In this document: positions 1 through 7,894 of the stretch, piece after piece
How the letters are laid out: every line of letters starts with the position of its first letter
Position numbering within the stretch: position 1 is the first letter of the stretch
Source of the DNA: a virus
Virus record (IMG/VR): IMGVR_UViG_3300043410_001642
Location: 1 to 41,119 of that record
Reading direction: 5' to 3' (one strand)
Length of the DNA: 41,119 nt
Translations under genes and position numbers: made by a program
Notes under the pieces: generated by a model
The model's database searches: none
Told to the model about the DNA's origin: nothing
The model's input: the letters and a program-made list of their open reading frames with translations, nothing else

Positions 1-162
1 CATAGTTATTCTGAAAATCTAACTCTATGGGAGGAATTGTATGAAAACCATATGGATGGTTATTGGACATTAGCGAAAATCAATGAACAAAAGAGAATCG
101 CTGATAATTACAAAGAAGTAAAATCCAATAGAACCTCTCCTAAAAAAATTCTACAAAAATAG
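1..162 (+). CDS. 3' end of an unidentified gene (53 residues visible)
   Basis: Frame 1 is open from the first base to a TAG at 160-162, giving 53 C-terminal residues that begin HSYSENLTLWEELYENHMDG and end KKILQK. The tail is lysine-rich. I do not recognise a domain. It lies directly upstream of the gp32-like gene on the same strand, separated from it by a promoter region, so it is probably the last gene of the preceding operon. Confidence 0.5.
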   Translation, partial: HSYSENLTLWEELYENHMDGYWTLAKINEQKRIADNYKEVKSNRTSPKKILQK

Positions 163-168
163 AGTTAA

Positions 169-232
169 AAATATTTGGAACTTAAAGAATTATTTCATAT
201 ATTTGTTTTAAGTTTTTGAGTTCCAAATATTT
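169..232. repeat. 14-bp perfect inverted repeat around the gp32 promoter
   Basis: The arms AAATATTTGGAACT (169-182) and AGTTCCAAATATTT (219-232) are exact reverse complements, 36 bases apart. The left arm contains the -33 box of the promoter at 174-205, and its -7 box lies in the spacer. RNA started from that promoter would contain only the right arm. The repeat is therefore either a DNA-level operator, or a hairpin in read-through RNA that ends the upstream operon. No U-tract follows the right arm, which weakens the terminator reading. Confidence 0.6.
174..205 (+). promoter_or_regulatory. Bacteroidetes-type promoter before the gp32-like gene
   Basis: TTTG (174-177), a 20-base spacer and TATATTTG (198-205) match the known Bacteroidetes -33/-7 promoter. 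The spacing is identical to that of the promoters at 4038, 9967 and 13663. A start site near 209 would give a leader of about 74 bases. A second TATATTTG at 232-239 has no good -33 box. Confidence 0.65.
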
Positions 233-282
233 ATATTTGTAAAGCTTAAACTTTAATTTTTTAAAACTTAAATACATAAAAC

Positions 283-1164
283 ATGGCGACAAATTTAGAC
301 GCAATCAGAGCCCGTCTTAACAAATTGCAGGGCACACAAAAGACATCCGATTCTCTTTGGAAACCAACAGTCGGAAAACATCAACTTCGTTTAGTACCTT
401 ACAAATTCAACAAAGAAATTCCTTTCATTGAATTGTATTTCCACTACAACATCAACAACAAATCTTATTTATCTCCAGCTTCTTTCGGAAGACCTGACCC
501 TATTGTAGAGTTTGCTGACAAACTTAAAAGAATGGGGGGAAAGGAAGATTACCGCGAGGCTAAGAAAATGGAGCCAAAATTAAGAACATTTGTTCCAGTA
601 TTGGTTAGAGGATTGGAACACGAAGGTGTTAAATTTTGGGGATTCGGTAAGACCGTTTACCAAGAATTATTAGGTTATTTTGCAGACCCTGATTATGGTG
701 ATTTATCTCATCCGTTAAATGGTAGAGATATCGTAGTAGAATATACTGCACCAGAAGGTGGGGCTTCTTATCCAACAACAGGCATCAGAGTAAAACCTAA
801 CTCTACTAAATTGCACGATGAAGATGCTAAAATCAAAGATTTGTTGGAAAATCAAAAAGATATTACATCTATCTATTCTGAATTATCTTACGATGAGTTG
901 AAGAAGATTTTAGAGAATTGGTTAAGTGGTAACACAACCGAAGATACTGCAACTTCTGCGACACAAGAAACAATTGTTGCTAAATCTGAACAATCAGTAG
1001 CTGATTCTTTCGATTTTGATTCTAAACCACATCAATTAGATGATGTTGTAGAACAACCAGCGGCAAAACAACCAACATCTGAATTACCTTGGGATGATGA
1101 AAAACCAGCGGTAGCTAAAACTACTCAACAAGTAGCAGATGCATTCGAAGATTTATTCAAATAA
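283..1164 (+). CDS. 32: gp32-like single-stranded DNA-binding protein
   Basis: This 293-residue protein resembles T4-like gp32, which coats single-stranded DNA at replication forks and in recombination. The central part has the aromatic- and lysine-rich stretch KFWGFGKTVYQELLGYF followed by a DP-rich loop, typical of the phage OB-fold core. The C-terminal 80 residues are a low-complexity acidic tail ending in a short hydrophobic patch (ADAFEDLFK). This is the usual gp32 arrangement for recruiting partner proteins. There are no cysteines, so the zinc site of T4 gp32 is missing. It is followed 8 bases later by the UvsX-like recombinase, and both are read from the promoter at 174-205. Auto-regulation through the AT-rich leader is possible but not shown. 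Confidence 0.85.
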   Translation: MATNLDAIRARLNKLQGTQKTSDSLWKPTVGKHQLRLVPYKFNKEIPFIELYFHYNINNKSYLSPASFGRPDPIVEFADKLKRMGGKEDYREAKKMEPKLRTFVPVLVRGLEHEGVKFWGFGKTVYQELLGYFADPDYGDLSHPLNGRDIVVEYTAPEGGASYPTTGIRVKPNSTKLHDEDAKIKDLLENQKDITSIYSELSYDELKKILENWLSGNTTEDTATSATQETIVAKSEQSVADSFDFDSKPHQLDDVVEQPAAKQPTSELPWDDEKPAVAKTTQQVADAFEDLFK

Positions 1165-1172
1165 TATAGATT

Positions 1173-2291
1173 ATGGCAAAAAATGATTTAGCAGACATTT
1201 TGGTTGATAGTCTGAATAAGAAACAAAAAGACCAAAAAATCGCCTTCTATTTAGATGATGATTCGGAAGGAGCACCAACCAATGTAAATGGATGGATTTC
1301 AACCGGAGCAGCGATGTTAGATGTTGCTATTTCTAACCGACCATATGGTGGTATTCCAGTAGGAAGAATTACCGAACTAACGGGTTTAGAGCAGAGTGGT
1401 AAATCATTACTATCTGCTCACCTTTTAGCGGAAACTCAAAAGCAAGGTGGTATTGCAGTATTAATTGATACTGAAACTGCGGTGAGTAGAGAATTCTTTG
1501 ATGCAATCGGAGTAGATGTATCTAAACTATTGTATGTAAGTGTTGATACAGTAGAAGATATCTTTGAAACAATTGAAACCATTATTGAAAAGGTTAGAGA
1601 AAAGGATGCACAAAAATTGGTAACAATCGTAGTGGATTCGGTAGCAGCAGCATCTACTAAGAAAGAGATGGAGGCTGATTATGATAAAGATGGTTATGCA
1701 ACTGATAAGGCAATCATCATATCAAAGGCAATGAGAAAAATTACCAACACAATTGGTAGACAAAAAATTGCAGTTATTTTCACAAACCAACTTCGTCAAA
1801 AATTAGGTGTGATGTTCGGTGACCCTTGGACAACAAGTGGTGGTAAAGCATTAGCATTCCACGCTTCAGTTCGCTTAAGATTAAAGAATGTTGGGCAAAT
1901 CAAAATGAAGGTTGGTGGAAGTGATAAAGTAGTAGGTATTTCAGTAAGAGCACAAGTTGTTAAAAACCGATTAGGGCCACCATTGCGTTCAGCGGATTTC
2001 GATATCTTCTTTGATAGGGGTATTGATAATTACGGAAGTTGGTTGACGGTAATGAAGGAAAACAAATTGGTTAAACAAGGTGGTGCATGGTATGAATATA
2101 CCGATACCGATACCGGTGAAGTAATCAAATTCCAATCTAAAGATTTCATTAAGATGATGATGGATAATGAGGAATTAAGAGAGCAAATTTACAAAAGAAT
2201 TTGTGAACTAACAATTCTTCAATATAAGAAAGATACTTATGATATCGACAATATGGAAGTTGATAGTGCATTACCAAATGAGGTAGAATAA
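1173..2291 (+). CDS. uvsX: UvsX/RecA-like recombinase
   Basis: A 372-residue RecA-fold ATPase that forms filaments on single-stranded DNA and catalyses strand exchange. The Walker A motif GLEQSGKS is at residues 71-78. The Walker B strand VTIVVDSVAA is followed by an FTNQLRQK segment, equivalent to the RecA glutamine sensor region, and then by a GGKAL turn. The length is close to T4 UvsX (about 390). The C-terminus is acidic (ALPNEVE). It follows the SSB gene at 8 bases, as expected for partners in recombination-dependent replication. Its stop overlaps the start of the next gene by one base. Host RecA is the alternative relative, but the position inside a T4-like replication cluster favours UvsX. 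Confidence 0.88.
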   Translation: MAKNDLADILVDSLNKKQKDQKIAFYLDDDSEGAPTNVNGWISTGAAMLDVAISNRPYGGIPVGRITELTGLEQSGKSLLSAHLLAETQKQGGIAVLIDTETAVSREFFDAIGVDVSKLLYVSVDTVEDIFETIETIIEKVREKDAQKLVTIVVDSVAAASTKKEMEADYDKDGYATDKAIIISKAMRKITNTIGRQKIAVIFTNQLRQKLGVMFGDPWTTSGGKALAFHASVRLRLKNVGQIKMKVGGSDKVVGISVRAQVVKNRLGPPLRSADFDIFFDRGIDNYGSWLTVMKENKLVKQGGAWYEYTDTDTGEVIKFQSKDFIKMMMDNEELREQIYKRICELTILQYKKDTYDIDNMEVDSALPNEVE

Positions 2292-3019
2292 TGAATAAAC
2301 TATGGATATTTGGTGATTCATATTCAACATATAATAGAGAGAGGCAGGCTGATGGAGTTTGCCTCTCCATTTATAGTGAAGTTGCTAATCACTTAAATTT
2401 ACAAGAAGAAAATCACGCTATATCAGGAGTTGGTTCTCATGATATATTCACTAATATATTAAAGAAATTGCCTGAATATAAATCGGGTGATGTTATTATA
2501 TTTCAATTATCGTTTTTGAATAGGGTTTCTTATTTGGATAAATTGGAATATAGAACATTGAATGAACATGAGAATAAATTATTTTCTCATGGTAAATCTT
2601 TATTTCTACACCCTCAATTTTATCATAGCACTAAAAGAAAATTGGATGATTTTGAAGTTGAAAAACTATCAAAATTCATGAGAGATATTGATGATAATAT
2701 GTTGGATTATTATTTTAAATTCTTAATTCAAGTAAAGTATATCATTTCATTTTTGGAATCAATTGGGGTGGATATGAGAATTATTTTATTAGAAGATAAA
2801 AATTTAAAATACAATTCTTCTATTGATATGACGGTTTTAAACTTAATTGATGATTTAGATATAGGTCATAAACTTATTAAATTCAATGGTAAGTATGATT
2901 TAATGGCATCTCCTAATTACAAAGAAGAAGGAGAATATGAATACCATCATTTCAGTTTAGAAACAATTTTAAAATATTCGGAAGATATAAAAACAAACTT
3001 TAATGAACGACAAGTATAA
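2291..3019 (+). CDS. SGNH/GDSL-like hydrolase fold protein
   Basis: A 242-residue protein starting MNKLWIFGDSYS. The GDS block with its nucleophile serine close to the N-terminus, and a later SGVGSHD block, fit the SGNH hydrolase family (esterases, lipases and carbohydrate deacetylases). VIIFQLSFLNR may correspond to the third block. The usual C-terminal D-x-x-H pair is not clear: the best candidate is the YHHFS stretch near residue 217, with no aspartate at the expected spacing, so activity is uncertain. It overlaps the recombinase by 1 base and the exonuclease by 17 bases, so it is co-translated with replication genes. A second SGNH-like gene lies at 17672. The substrate is unknown. Confidence 0.6.
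   Translation: MNKLWIFGDSYSTYNRERQADGVCLSIYSEVANHLNLQEENHAISGVGSHDIFTNILKKLPEYKSGDVIIFQLSFLNRVSYLDKLEYRTLNEHENKLFSHGKSLFLHPQFYHSTKRKLDDFEVEKLSKFMRDIDDNMLDYYFKFLIQVKYIISFLESIGVDMRIILLEDKNLKYNSSIDMTVLNLIDDLDIGHKLIKFNGKYDLMASPNYKEEGEYEYHHFSLETILKYSEDIKTNFNERQV
2339..2367 (+). other. GC-rich intragenic hairpin
   Basis: GAGAGGCA (2339-2346) pairs with TGCCTCTC (2360-2367) around a 13-base loop, near the start of the SGNH-like gene and just after the recombinase. It is unusually GC-rich for this sequence. No U-tract follows, so it is more likely an RNA processing or stability element, or chance, than a terminator. Confidence 0.4.
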
Positions 3020-4037
3020 AAGTTTACTGAAAGAGATGGATAAAGAACATTCTATTGTTAGAACCAGAAATTCAAAGGTTCTATTCATAGATGGACTTAA
3101 TACATTTTTTAGATGTTGGAGCACAAATCCAACGATGAATGAAGATGGGGATCATGTAGGAGGAGTTGTTGGATTTCTAAAGTCAATAGGAATGGTTATA
3201 CGACAAGAGAACCCAACAAGAGTAGTTGTTATATTTGATGGAAAGGGTGGTTCTCAAAAGAGAAGACAAACTTTTTCAAATTACAAAGCAGATAGAAAAG
3301 TTAAGTTCAGAGTAAATCGTCAATATGATGATATGATGAGTGAAGAAGATGAACAACTTTCATTAAAAAGACAAATAAGTTGGTTGGGTAATATATTAAG
3401 TATTTTGCCAGTAACCACTATGGTATATGATAATATTGAAGCAGATGATGTTATTGGTTATTTATCTAAACAAGTAATAACTGAAGATGAAAATGCTTTA
3501 ATACTTTCATCTGATAAAGATTTTTTACAATTAGTATCAGATAATGTAAATGTTTGGAATCCTCTTAAAAAGGAAAAGATTACAAAAGAAAGATTGGTAG
3601 AATTATATGGAATTCATCCTGAAAACTTTATTTGGTATAGAGTATTAGATGGTGATAAATCTGATAATATTGATGGAGTAAAAGGATGCGGATTAAAAAC
3701 TTTACAAAAAAGATTACCTTTATTCGAAGGAGATAAAAGAGTTACGATAGAGGAACTATTACAGGCAGCGGAAGCTGAAAAAGATAAATACAAAGTTTTT
3801 CAAACTATTATAGATAGTAAAAAAATTATTGAAAGAAATTTTGATTTAATGCAATTGGATAATCCTGATATAAGTGGAACTACTAAATTAAAAATAATTG
3901 ACAAATTTAGAGAGCAGGTAGAACCAATGGATAAGATGAAATTTATTGGTATGGGTATGAAGTATAAGATATTACAAAATTGGACTGATGTAAATGATTG
4001 GTTACGAAGTTCATTTGGTAATTTAATCTTAAAATAA
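3003..4037 (+). CDS. rnh: 5'-3' exonuclease / RNase H (FEN-PIN family, T4 Rnh-like)
   Basis: A 344-residue flap-endonuclease-type nuclease that would remove RNA primers and 5' flaps from the lagging strand. Acidic metal ligands are visible in order: the LFIDG aspartate (residue 30), IFDGK, the IEADDVIGY cluster, and SSDKDFLQL. Then comes the helix-hairpin-helix part DGDKSDNIDGVKGCGLKTL, which binds DNA behind the flap. Length and order match T4 RNase H and the 5'-3' exonuclease domain of Pol I. It overlaps the upstream SGNH gene by 17 bases. A promoter starts right after its stop. Confidence 0.85.
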   Translation: MNDKYKSLLKEMDKEHSIVRTRNSKVLFIDGLNTFFRCWSTNPTMNEDGDHVGGVVGFLKSIGMVIRQENPTRVVVIFDGKGGSQKRRQTFSNYKADRKVKFRVNRQYDDMMSEEDEQLSLKRQISWLGNILSILPVTTMVYDNIEADDVIGYLSKQVITEDENALILSSDKDFLQLVSDNVNVWNPLKKEKITKERLVELYGIHPENFIWYRVLDGDKSDNIDGVKGCGLKTLQKRLPLFEGDKRVTIEELLQAAEAEKDKYKVFQTIIDSKKIIERNFDLMQLDNPDISGTTKLKIIDKFREQVEPMDKMKFIGMGMKYKILQNWTDVNDWLRSSFGNLILK

Positions 4038-4069
4038 TTTGGAAATTAATAAATAATATTTTATATTTG
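4038..4069 (+). promoter_or_regulatory. Promoter directly abutting the helicase start codon
   Basis: TTTG (4038-4041), a 20-base spacer and TATATTTG (4062-4069) form a full copy of the phage promoter. The ATG of the helicase gene follows only four bases after the -7 box. Start of transcription about four bases past the box would place it at or next to the ATG, so the mRNA from this promoter may be leaderless. Confidence 0.7.
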
Positions 4070-4073
4070 AGGT

Positions 4074-5435
4074 ATGAGTGAAAATGTAGATAATTTATCA
4101 AAATACGGGCAGAGTTATCAAACGAAGGTTGTATCTAATTTGGTCGTTGATAGACCATTCTTAGAGCAGGTATCTGATATTTTGGAAACAAAGTATTTCG
4201 AATCTGATACTAATAAATGGATTGTTGATGTAACTAAACGATATTTTCACAAATACAAAAATATTCCAACTACCGATTATTTTAAAACTGAAGTTCAAAC
4301 CATATCTGATAATACATTACAACAAAATGTATTACAACAATTAAAAGCGGTATATCAAAACACTGCTCACTCTGATAGAGAATGGGTTAAATCTGAATTC
4401 GTAACTTTTTGTAAAAATCAAAACTTTAAAAATGTAATTCTTAATTCAGTAGAGTTATTAAAAACCGGTCAATTTGAGAAGATTGAAAAGATGGTTAAGG
4501 ATGCGGTTAAAGTTGGTCAAACTAATGATTTAGGTTTGGATTACAAAGAAGAAATTGAAGTTCGCTTTGAAGAAGTAAATAGAAGAACAGTTGGAACGAG
4601 TTGGGAGGTAATTGATGAATTGATGGATGGTGGCTTAGGGCCAGGTGAATTGGGAGTAGTTGTTGCACCATCTGGAATTGGTAAAACTTGGGTATTGGCA
4701 TCATTAGGTGCAGCAGCGGTTAAAGCAGGAAAGAATGTATTACACTATACTTTAGAACTTACACAAAACTATGTAGGTCAAAGATATGATACTATATTTA
4801 CTTCAATTCCATCTGCTGATTTGAAAGAGAATAAAGAAGAAATCAAAGAAAAGGTTGGTAGATTAAAAGGTGGATTGATGATTAAATATTACCCACCAAA
4901 AGGTATCACTGCTAATACAATTGCAGCACATGTTGATATGGTTAGACAGACTAAATTCCAACCCGATTTAATTATTATAGATTATGCGGATTTATTAGTT
5001 TCTACTAATTCAAAGAACAATTCTGATTATGCAGAGCAAGGTGGTATCTATATTGATTTAAGAGCTTTGAGTGGTGAATATCAAATTCCAATTTGGACAG
5101 CATCTCAAACAAATAGAAGTGCAATTGATTCGGAAGTAATTCAGGCAGATAAGATTGCAGATTCATATGCAAAAGTTATGAATGCCGATTTCATTATATC
5201 AGTTAGTAGAAAAGATGCGGATAAATTAAACAACACTGCTCGATTCCATGTTATGAAGAATAGATTTGGGCAAGATGGTTTAACATTCCCTGCAAAGATG
5301 GATACTAACAAAGGTATTATTGAGGTTTACTCTTCTACATCTCCGAATGGTATAATTACACAAAAAGAATCTAAGAACGGAGAGTTATTACAAAAACAAT
5401 TACTTCATAAGAAGTATGTAGAAAATATGGGATAA
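4074..5435 (+). CDS. 41: gp41-like replicative DNA helicase (DnaB/RecA fold)
   Basis: A 453-residue hexameric helicase that would unwind the fork ahead of the polymerase. The N-terminal 150 residues are the helical collar. The RecA-type motor follows with Walker A APSGIGKT near residue 198, a DnaB-like HYTLEL segment, Walker B LIIIDYADLL, and the glutamine sensor ASQTNRSA. An arginine-rich VMKNRFGQDG stretch fits the DnaB arginine-finger region. T4 gp41 is 475 residues. A promoter immediately upstream (4038-4069) fixes the start. No gp61-like primase was found in the window. Confidence 0.87.
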   Translation: MSENVDNLSKYGQSYQTKVVSNLVVDRPFLEQVSDILETKYFESDTNKWIVDVTKRYFHKYKNIPTTDYFKTEVQTISDNTLQQNVLQQLKAVYQNTAHSDREWVKSEFVTFCKNQNFKNVILNSVELLKTGQFEKIEKMVKDAVKVGQTNDLGLDYKEEIEVRFEEVNRRTVGTSWEVIDELMDGGLGPGELGVVVAPSGIGKTWVLASLGAAAVKAGKNVLHYTLELTQNYVGQRYDTIFTSIPSADLKENKEEIKEKVGRLKGGLMIKYYPPKGITANTIAAHVDMVRQTKFQPDLIIIDYADLLVSTNSKNNSDYAEQGGIYIDLRALSGEYQIPIWTASQTNRSAIDSEVIQADKIADSYAKVMNADFIISVSRKDADKLNNTARFHVMKNRFGQDGLTFPAKMDTNKGIIEVYSSTSPNGIITQKESKNGELLQKQLLHKKYVENMG

Positions 5436-5436
5436 T

Positions 5437-5712
5437 ATGAATAAATTAGAAATAGTAGATGAGGTATGTGCTGGTATGGCAATATTAGATTATTTTGATG
5501 ATGCTATTATTGGATATGATGTATCTACTAAAAGAATTGTATATGATTGGAAAATGATGGTTGATATTTTAATCAAAGACCATAGTTTGAACATTCAGGA
5601 AGCGGAAGAATATATCGAATATAATATTCTATCATTACACCTAACAAATGATAATGGTGATAATATAACTCCTATTATTTTTGATAAATTTTATTATGAT
5701 GATAAACTATAA
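5437..5712 (+). CDS. Small conserved-looking phage protein of unknown function
   Basis: 91 residues, acidic, starting one base after the helicase stop and overlapping the methyltransferase start. Its middle, with IQEAEEYIEYNILSLHL, resembles a small protein common in phages, in which an EA-x-E-Y-x-E-Y-N signature precedes a short extended segment ending in a TPI-x-F-like stretch. I do not know its function. The tight coupling to the helicase and methyltransferase supports its being translated. Confidence 0.6.
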   Translation: MNKLEIVDEVCAGMAILDYFDDAIIGYDVSTKRIVYDWKMMVDILIKDHSLNIQEAEEYIEYNILSLHLTNDNGDNITPIIFDKFYYDDKL

Positions 5713-6757
5713 TACTTTTGCAAAGTTTATAGAATGGGATGAATTGGATTTAGAATACGAAAGAGTTACTCAAAATATAAAAGATATAGAAAATGTTACA
5801 GAAGCATTGGATATAATCTTTAGATATCATAGAAGAAAAGGATTTCCACATTACCATTCTACAACCGATAGTAAGGTTAGTGATATGAAAGCACTATCCG
5901 AATTCGATGAATCTGGTATATTCAGAGATGGATATATTGACCAAACTATGCATTGCTTAGGTTTAGCATGGAGTTATTTTCCACATTGGGTAGATGTTCA
6001 ATGTGGTAATAGTAAAATGAGACCAATTGATTATTGGAATGATGATACTAAATTAAAAGAGATTATACGAAAGACTTGGAATTGGCATCTTAAGCATAGT
6101 GATGGTAAATTTACTTTAAATCGTTTAAGACAAAATTTTAAAATATACGGAGGTAATCAGACGGTTAGTAATTTCAGACCATCTGCTGCCAAATGGATTT
6201 ACAATACATATGGTGGAGAAACTATATGGGATATGAGTTGTGGATGGGGAGGAAGATTGATTGGATTCTTAACAAGTAATTGTAAAACATATATAGGAAC
6301 TGACCCATCGGAAAAAACTTACGAAGGGTTGTTACGATTAAATAAAGAATTGAATTTTTACGGAAAAAATGTCATACTCCATAAAATGGGTTCTGAAGTA
6401 TTTGTTCCGGAAAAAGAATCATTAGATTTATGTTTTACATCTCCTCCTTATTTTGATACTGAAAAGTATAGTGAAGAGGATACACAATCGTATAAAAAGT
6501 TTCCTACTCCTCATTTATGGGTAGAGGGATTCTTAAAACAAACTATGGCAAATTGTCATATTGGGTTGAAGAAAGAAGGAAAATTATTATTGAATATAGC
6601 AAATACGCCTAAGCATAAAGAAATAGAAACTGAAACTATTAGAGTAGCAAACGAAGTTGGATTTACTTTGGATAAAACTATAAAACTTGCACTATCTTCT
6701 ATTGCTGGAAAGGGTATTAAATATGAACCAATATTCATTTTTAGCAAGAAAAACTAA
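5696..6757 (+). CDS. TSPPY-type DNA methyltransferase (copy 1)
   Basis: About 353 residues from ATG 5696 (a further ATG at 5699 is equally possible), overlapping the previous gene by about 17 bases. It has a SAM-binding motif I-like segment DMSCGWGGRLIGF followed by YIGTDPSEKTYEG, and a catalytic TSPPYF motif. This combination belongs to amino-methyltransferases acting on cytosine N4 or adenine N6 in DNA. The N-terminal 170 residues are an unrecognised domain and may set target recognition. The gene at 16458 is a paralogue with the same order of motifs (S-x-GWG-x-R, DP, TSPPYF, YS-x-x-DTQS). Likely role: modifying phage DNA against host nucleases. The target sequence cannot be told from here. 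Confidence 0.75.
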   Translation: MMINYNTFAKFIEWDELDLEYERVTQNIKDIENVTEALDIIFRYHRRKGFPHYHSTTDSKVSDMKALSEFDESGIFRDGYIDQTMHCLGLAWSYFPHWVDVQCGNSKMRPIDYWNDDTKLKEIIRKTWNWHLKHSDGKFTLNRLRQNFKIYGGNQTVSNFRPSAAKWIYNTYGGETIWDMSCGWGGRLIGFLTSNCKTYIGTDPSEKTYEGLLRLNKELNFYGKNVILHKMGSEVFVPEKESLDLCFTSPPYFDTEKYSEEDTQSYKKFPTPHLWVEGFLKQTMANCHIGLKKEGKLLLNIANTPKHKEIETETIRVANEVGFTLDKTIKLALSSIAGKGIKYEPIFIFSKKN

Positions 6758-6769
6758 AGAAAAAATAGG

Positions 6770-6804
6770 GTAAAAAAATTTCTAAAGAACCACAAATTTT
6801 TTAC
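6770..6804 (+). other. AT-rich hairpin between methyltransferase and nrdB
   Basis: GTAAAAAAATTT (6770-6781) pairs with AAATTTTTTAC (6794-6804) with one bulged A. It occupies the 102-base gap before nrdB. It could be a weak terminator or a leader structure. I see no TTTG-N20-TATATTTG promoter in this gap, although TATATATCC and TATTTATT stretches are present. Confidence 0.35.
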
Positions 6805-6859
6805 AATATATATCCTATTTATTCTTACCTATTAAGAAACAAAAAGTGAAGTTTTAGAA

Positions 6860-7873
6860 ATGAGCAAATTATTTACAGAAAGAATTCCATTTAAGCCGTT
6901 TGAATATCCAGAGTATTATACGGAGGGATGGTTAAAGCAAATGCAGGCGTTTTGGTTACATACCGAAATTCCGATGCAGATGGATGTTAAGGATTGGAAT
7001 GAGAATTTAAGTGAATCAGAAAAGCATTTAGTGGGAAATATCCTTTTAGGATTTGCACAAACTGAATGTGCGGTTTCTGATTATTGGACAGGAATGGTTA
7101 CTAAATGGTTTCCAAAGCATGAGATTAAACAAATGGCAATGGCATTTGGTTCTCAGGAAACAATCCATTCAATTGCATATTCGTATTTAAACGAAACATT
7201 AGGATTAGAAGATTTTGAAGGATTCTTGCACGATGAGGCAATGAAGGAAAGATTTGAATTATTAACTAATACAACTGCTGATTGGACTCCAATTGATTTG
7301 ATGAAGAACAAAAAAGCAAGAATTGAAGTTGCTCGTTCATTAGCAATCTTTTCGGCGTTTGCTGAAGGTGTTGCATTATATTCATCATTTGCTGTATTAT
7401 ATTCTTTCCAAATGAGAAACTTATTGAAGGGAATTGGTCAACAAATGAAATGGAGTGTTAGAGATGAATCCTTACACTCAAAGATGGGTTGTCAATTATT
7501 CAGACATATGTGTGTAGAATATCCAGAATTATTGGAAGAAGCAAAAGAGGATATTTACAAAGCAGCGAAAATCATCATTGATTTAGAACATAAATTCATT
7601 GATAAGATTTTTGAAATGGGTGATTTAGAAAATTTGAAAAAAGAAGATTTAAAACATTTCATCTCCAAAAGAGTTAATGAAAAATTGGGAGAATTAGGAT
7701 ATAACCCAATACCTGGCGGTGATGATTATTTTGAATTTAATGATAAAAAAGCATCTCAATTAGATTGGTTCTACCATTTGACTGGTGGAGTAACTCATAC
7801 CGATTTCTTTGCAATCAGACCTACTGATTATTCAAAAGCGGGAGAGGGTGAGAATTGGGATGATATATTTTAA
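6860..7873 (+). CDS. nrdB: Class I ribonucleotide reductase, beta (radical) subunit
   Basis: This 337-residue ferritin-like subunit makes the radical used by the alpha subunit to turn ribonucleotides into deoxyribonucleotides. All metal ligands can be aligned with E. coli NrdB by spacing: E69 (D84 in E. coli), E100 and H103 in ETIH, E169 in FAEG, and E203 and H206 in DESLH. Y107 sits at the radical tyrosine position. The first ligand is Glu rather than Asp, as in some class I subgroups. The C-terminus ends GENWDDIF, an acidic-aromatic tail that would dock on the alpha subunit. It is followed by nrdA and a thioredoxin, giving a complete reduction module. Confidence 0.93.
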   Translation: MSKLFTERIPFKPFEYPEYYTEGWLKQMQAFWLHTEIPMQMDVKDWNENLSESEKHLVGNILLGFAQTECAVSDYWTGMVTKWFPKHEIKQMAMAFGSQETIHSIAYSYLNETLGLEDFEGFLHDEAMKERFELLTNTTADWTPIDLMKNKKARIEVARSLAIFSAFAEGVALYSSFAVLYSFQMRNLLKGIGQQMKWSVRDESLHSKMGCQLFRHMCVEYPELLEEAKEDIYKAAKIIIDLEHKFIDKIFEMGDLENLKKEDLKHFISKRVNEKLGELGYNPIPGGDDYFEFNDKKASQLDWFYHLTGGVTHTDFFAIRPTDYSKAGEGENWDDIF

Positions 7874-7894
7874 TAACAACGAACTTATAGAATT

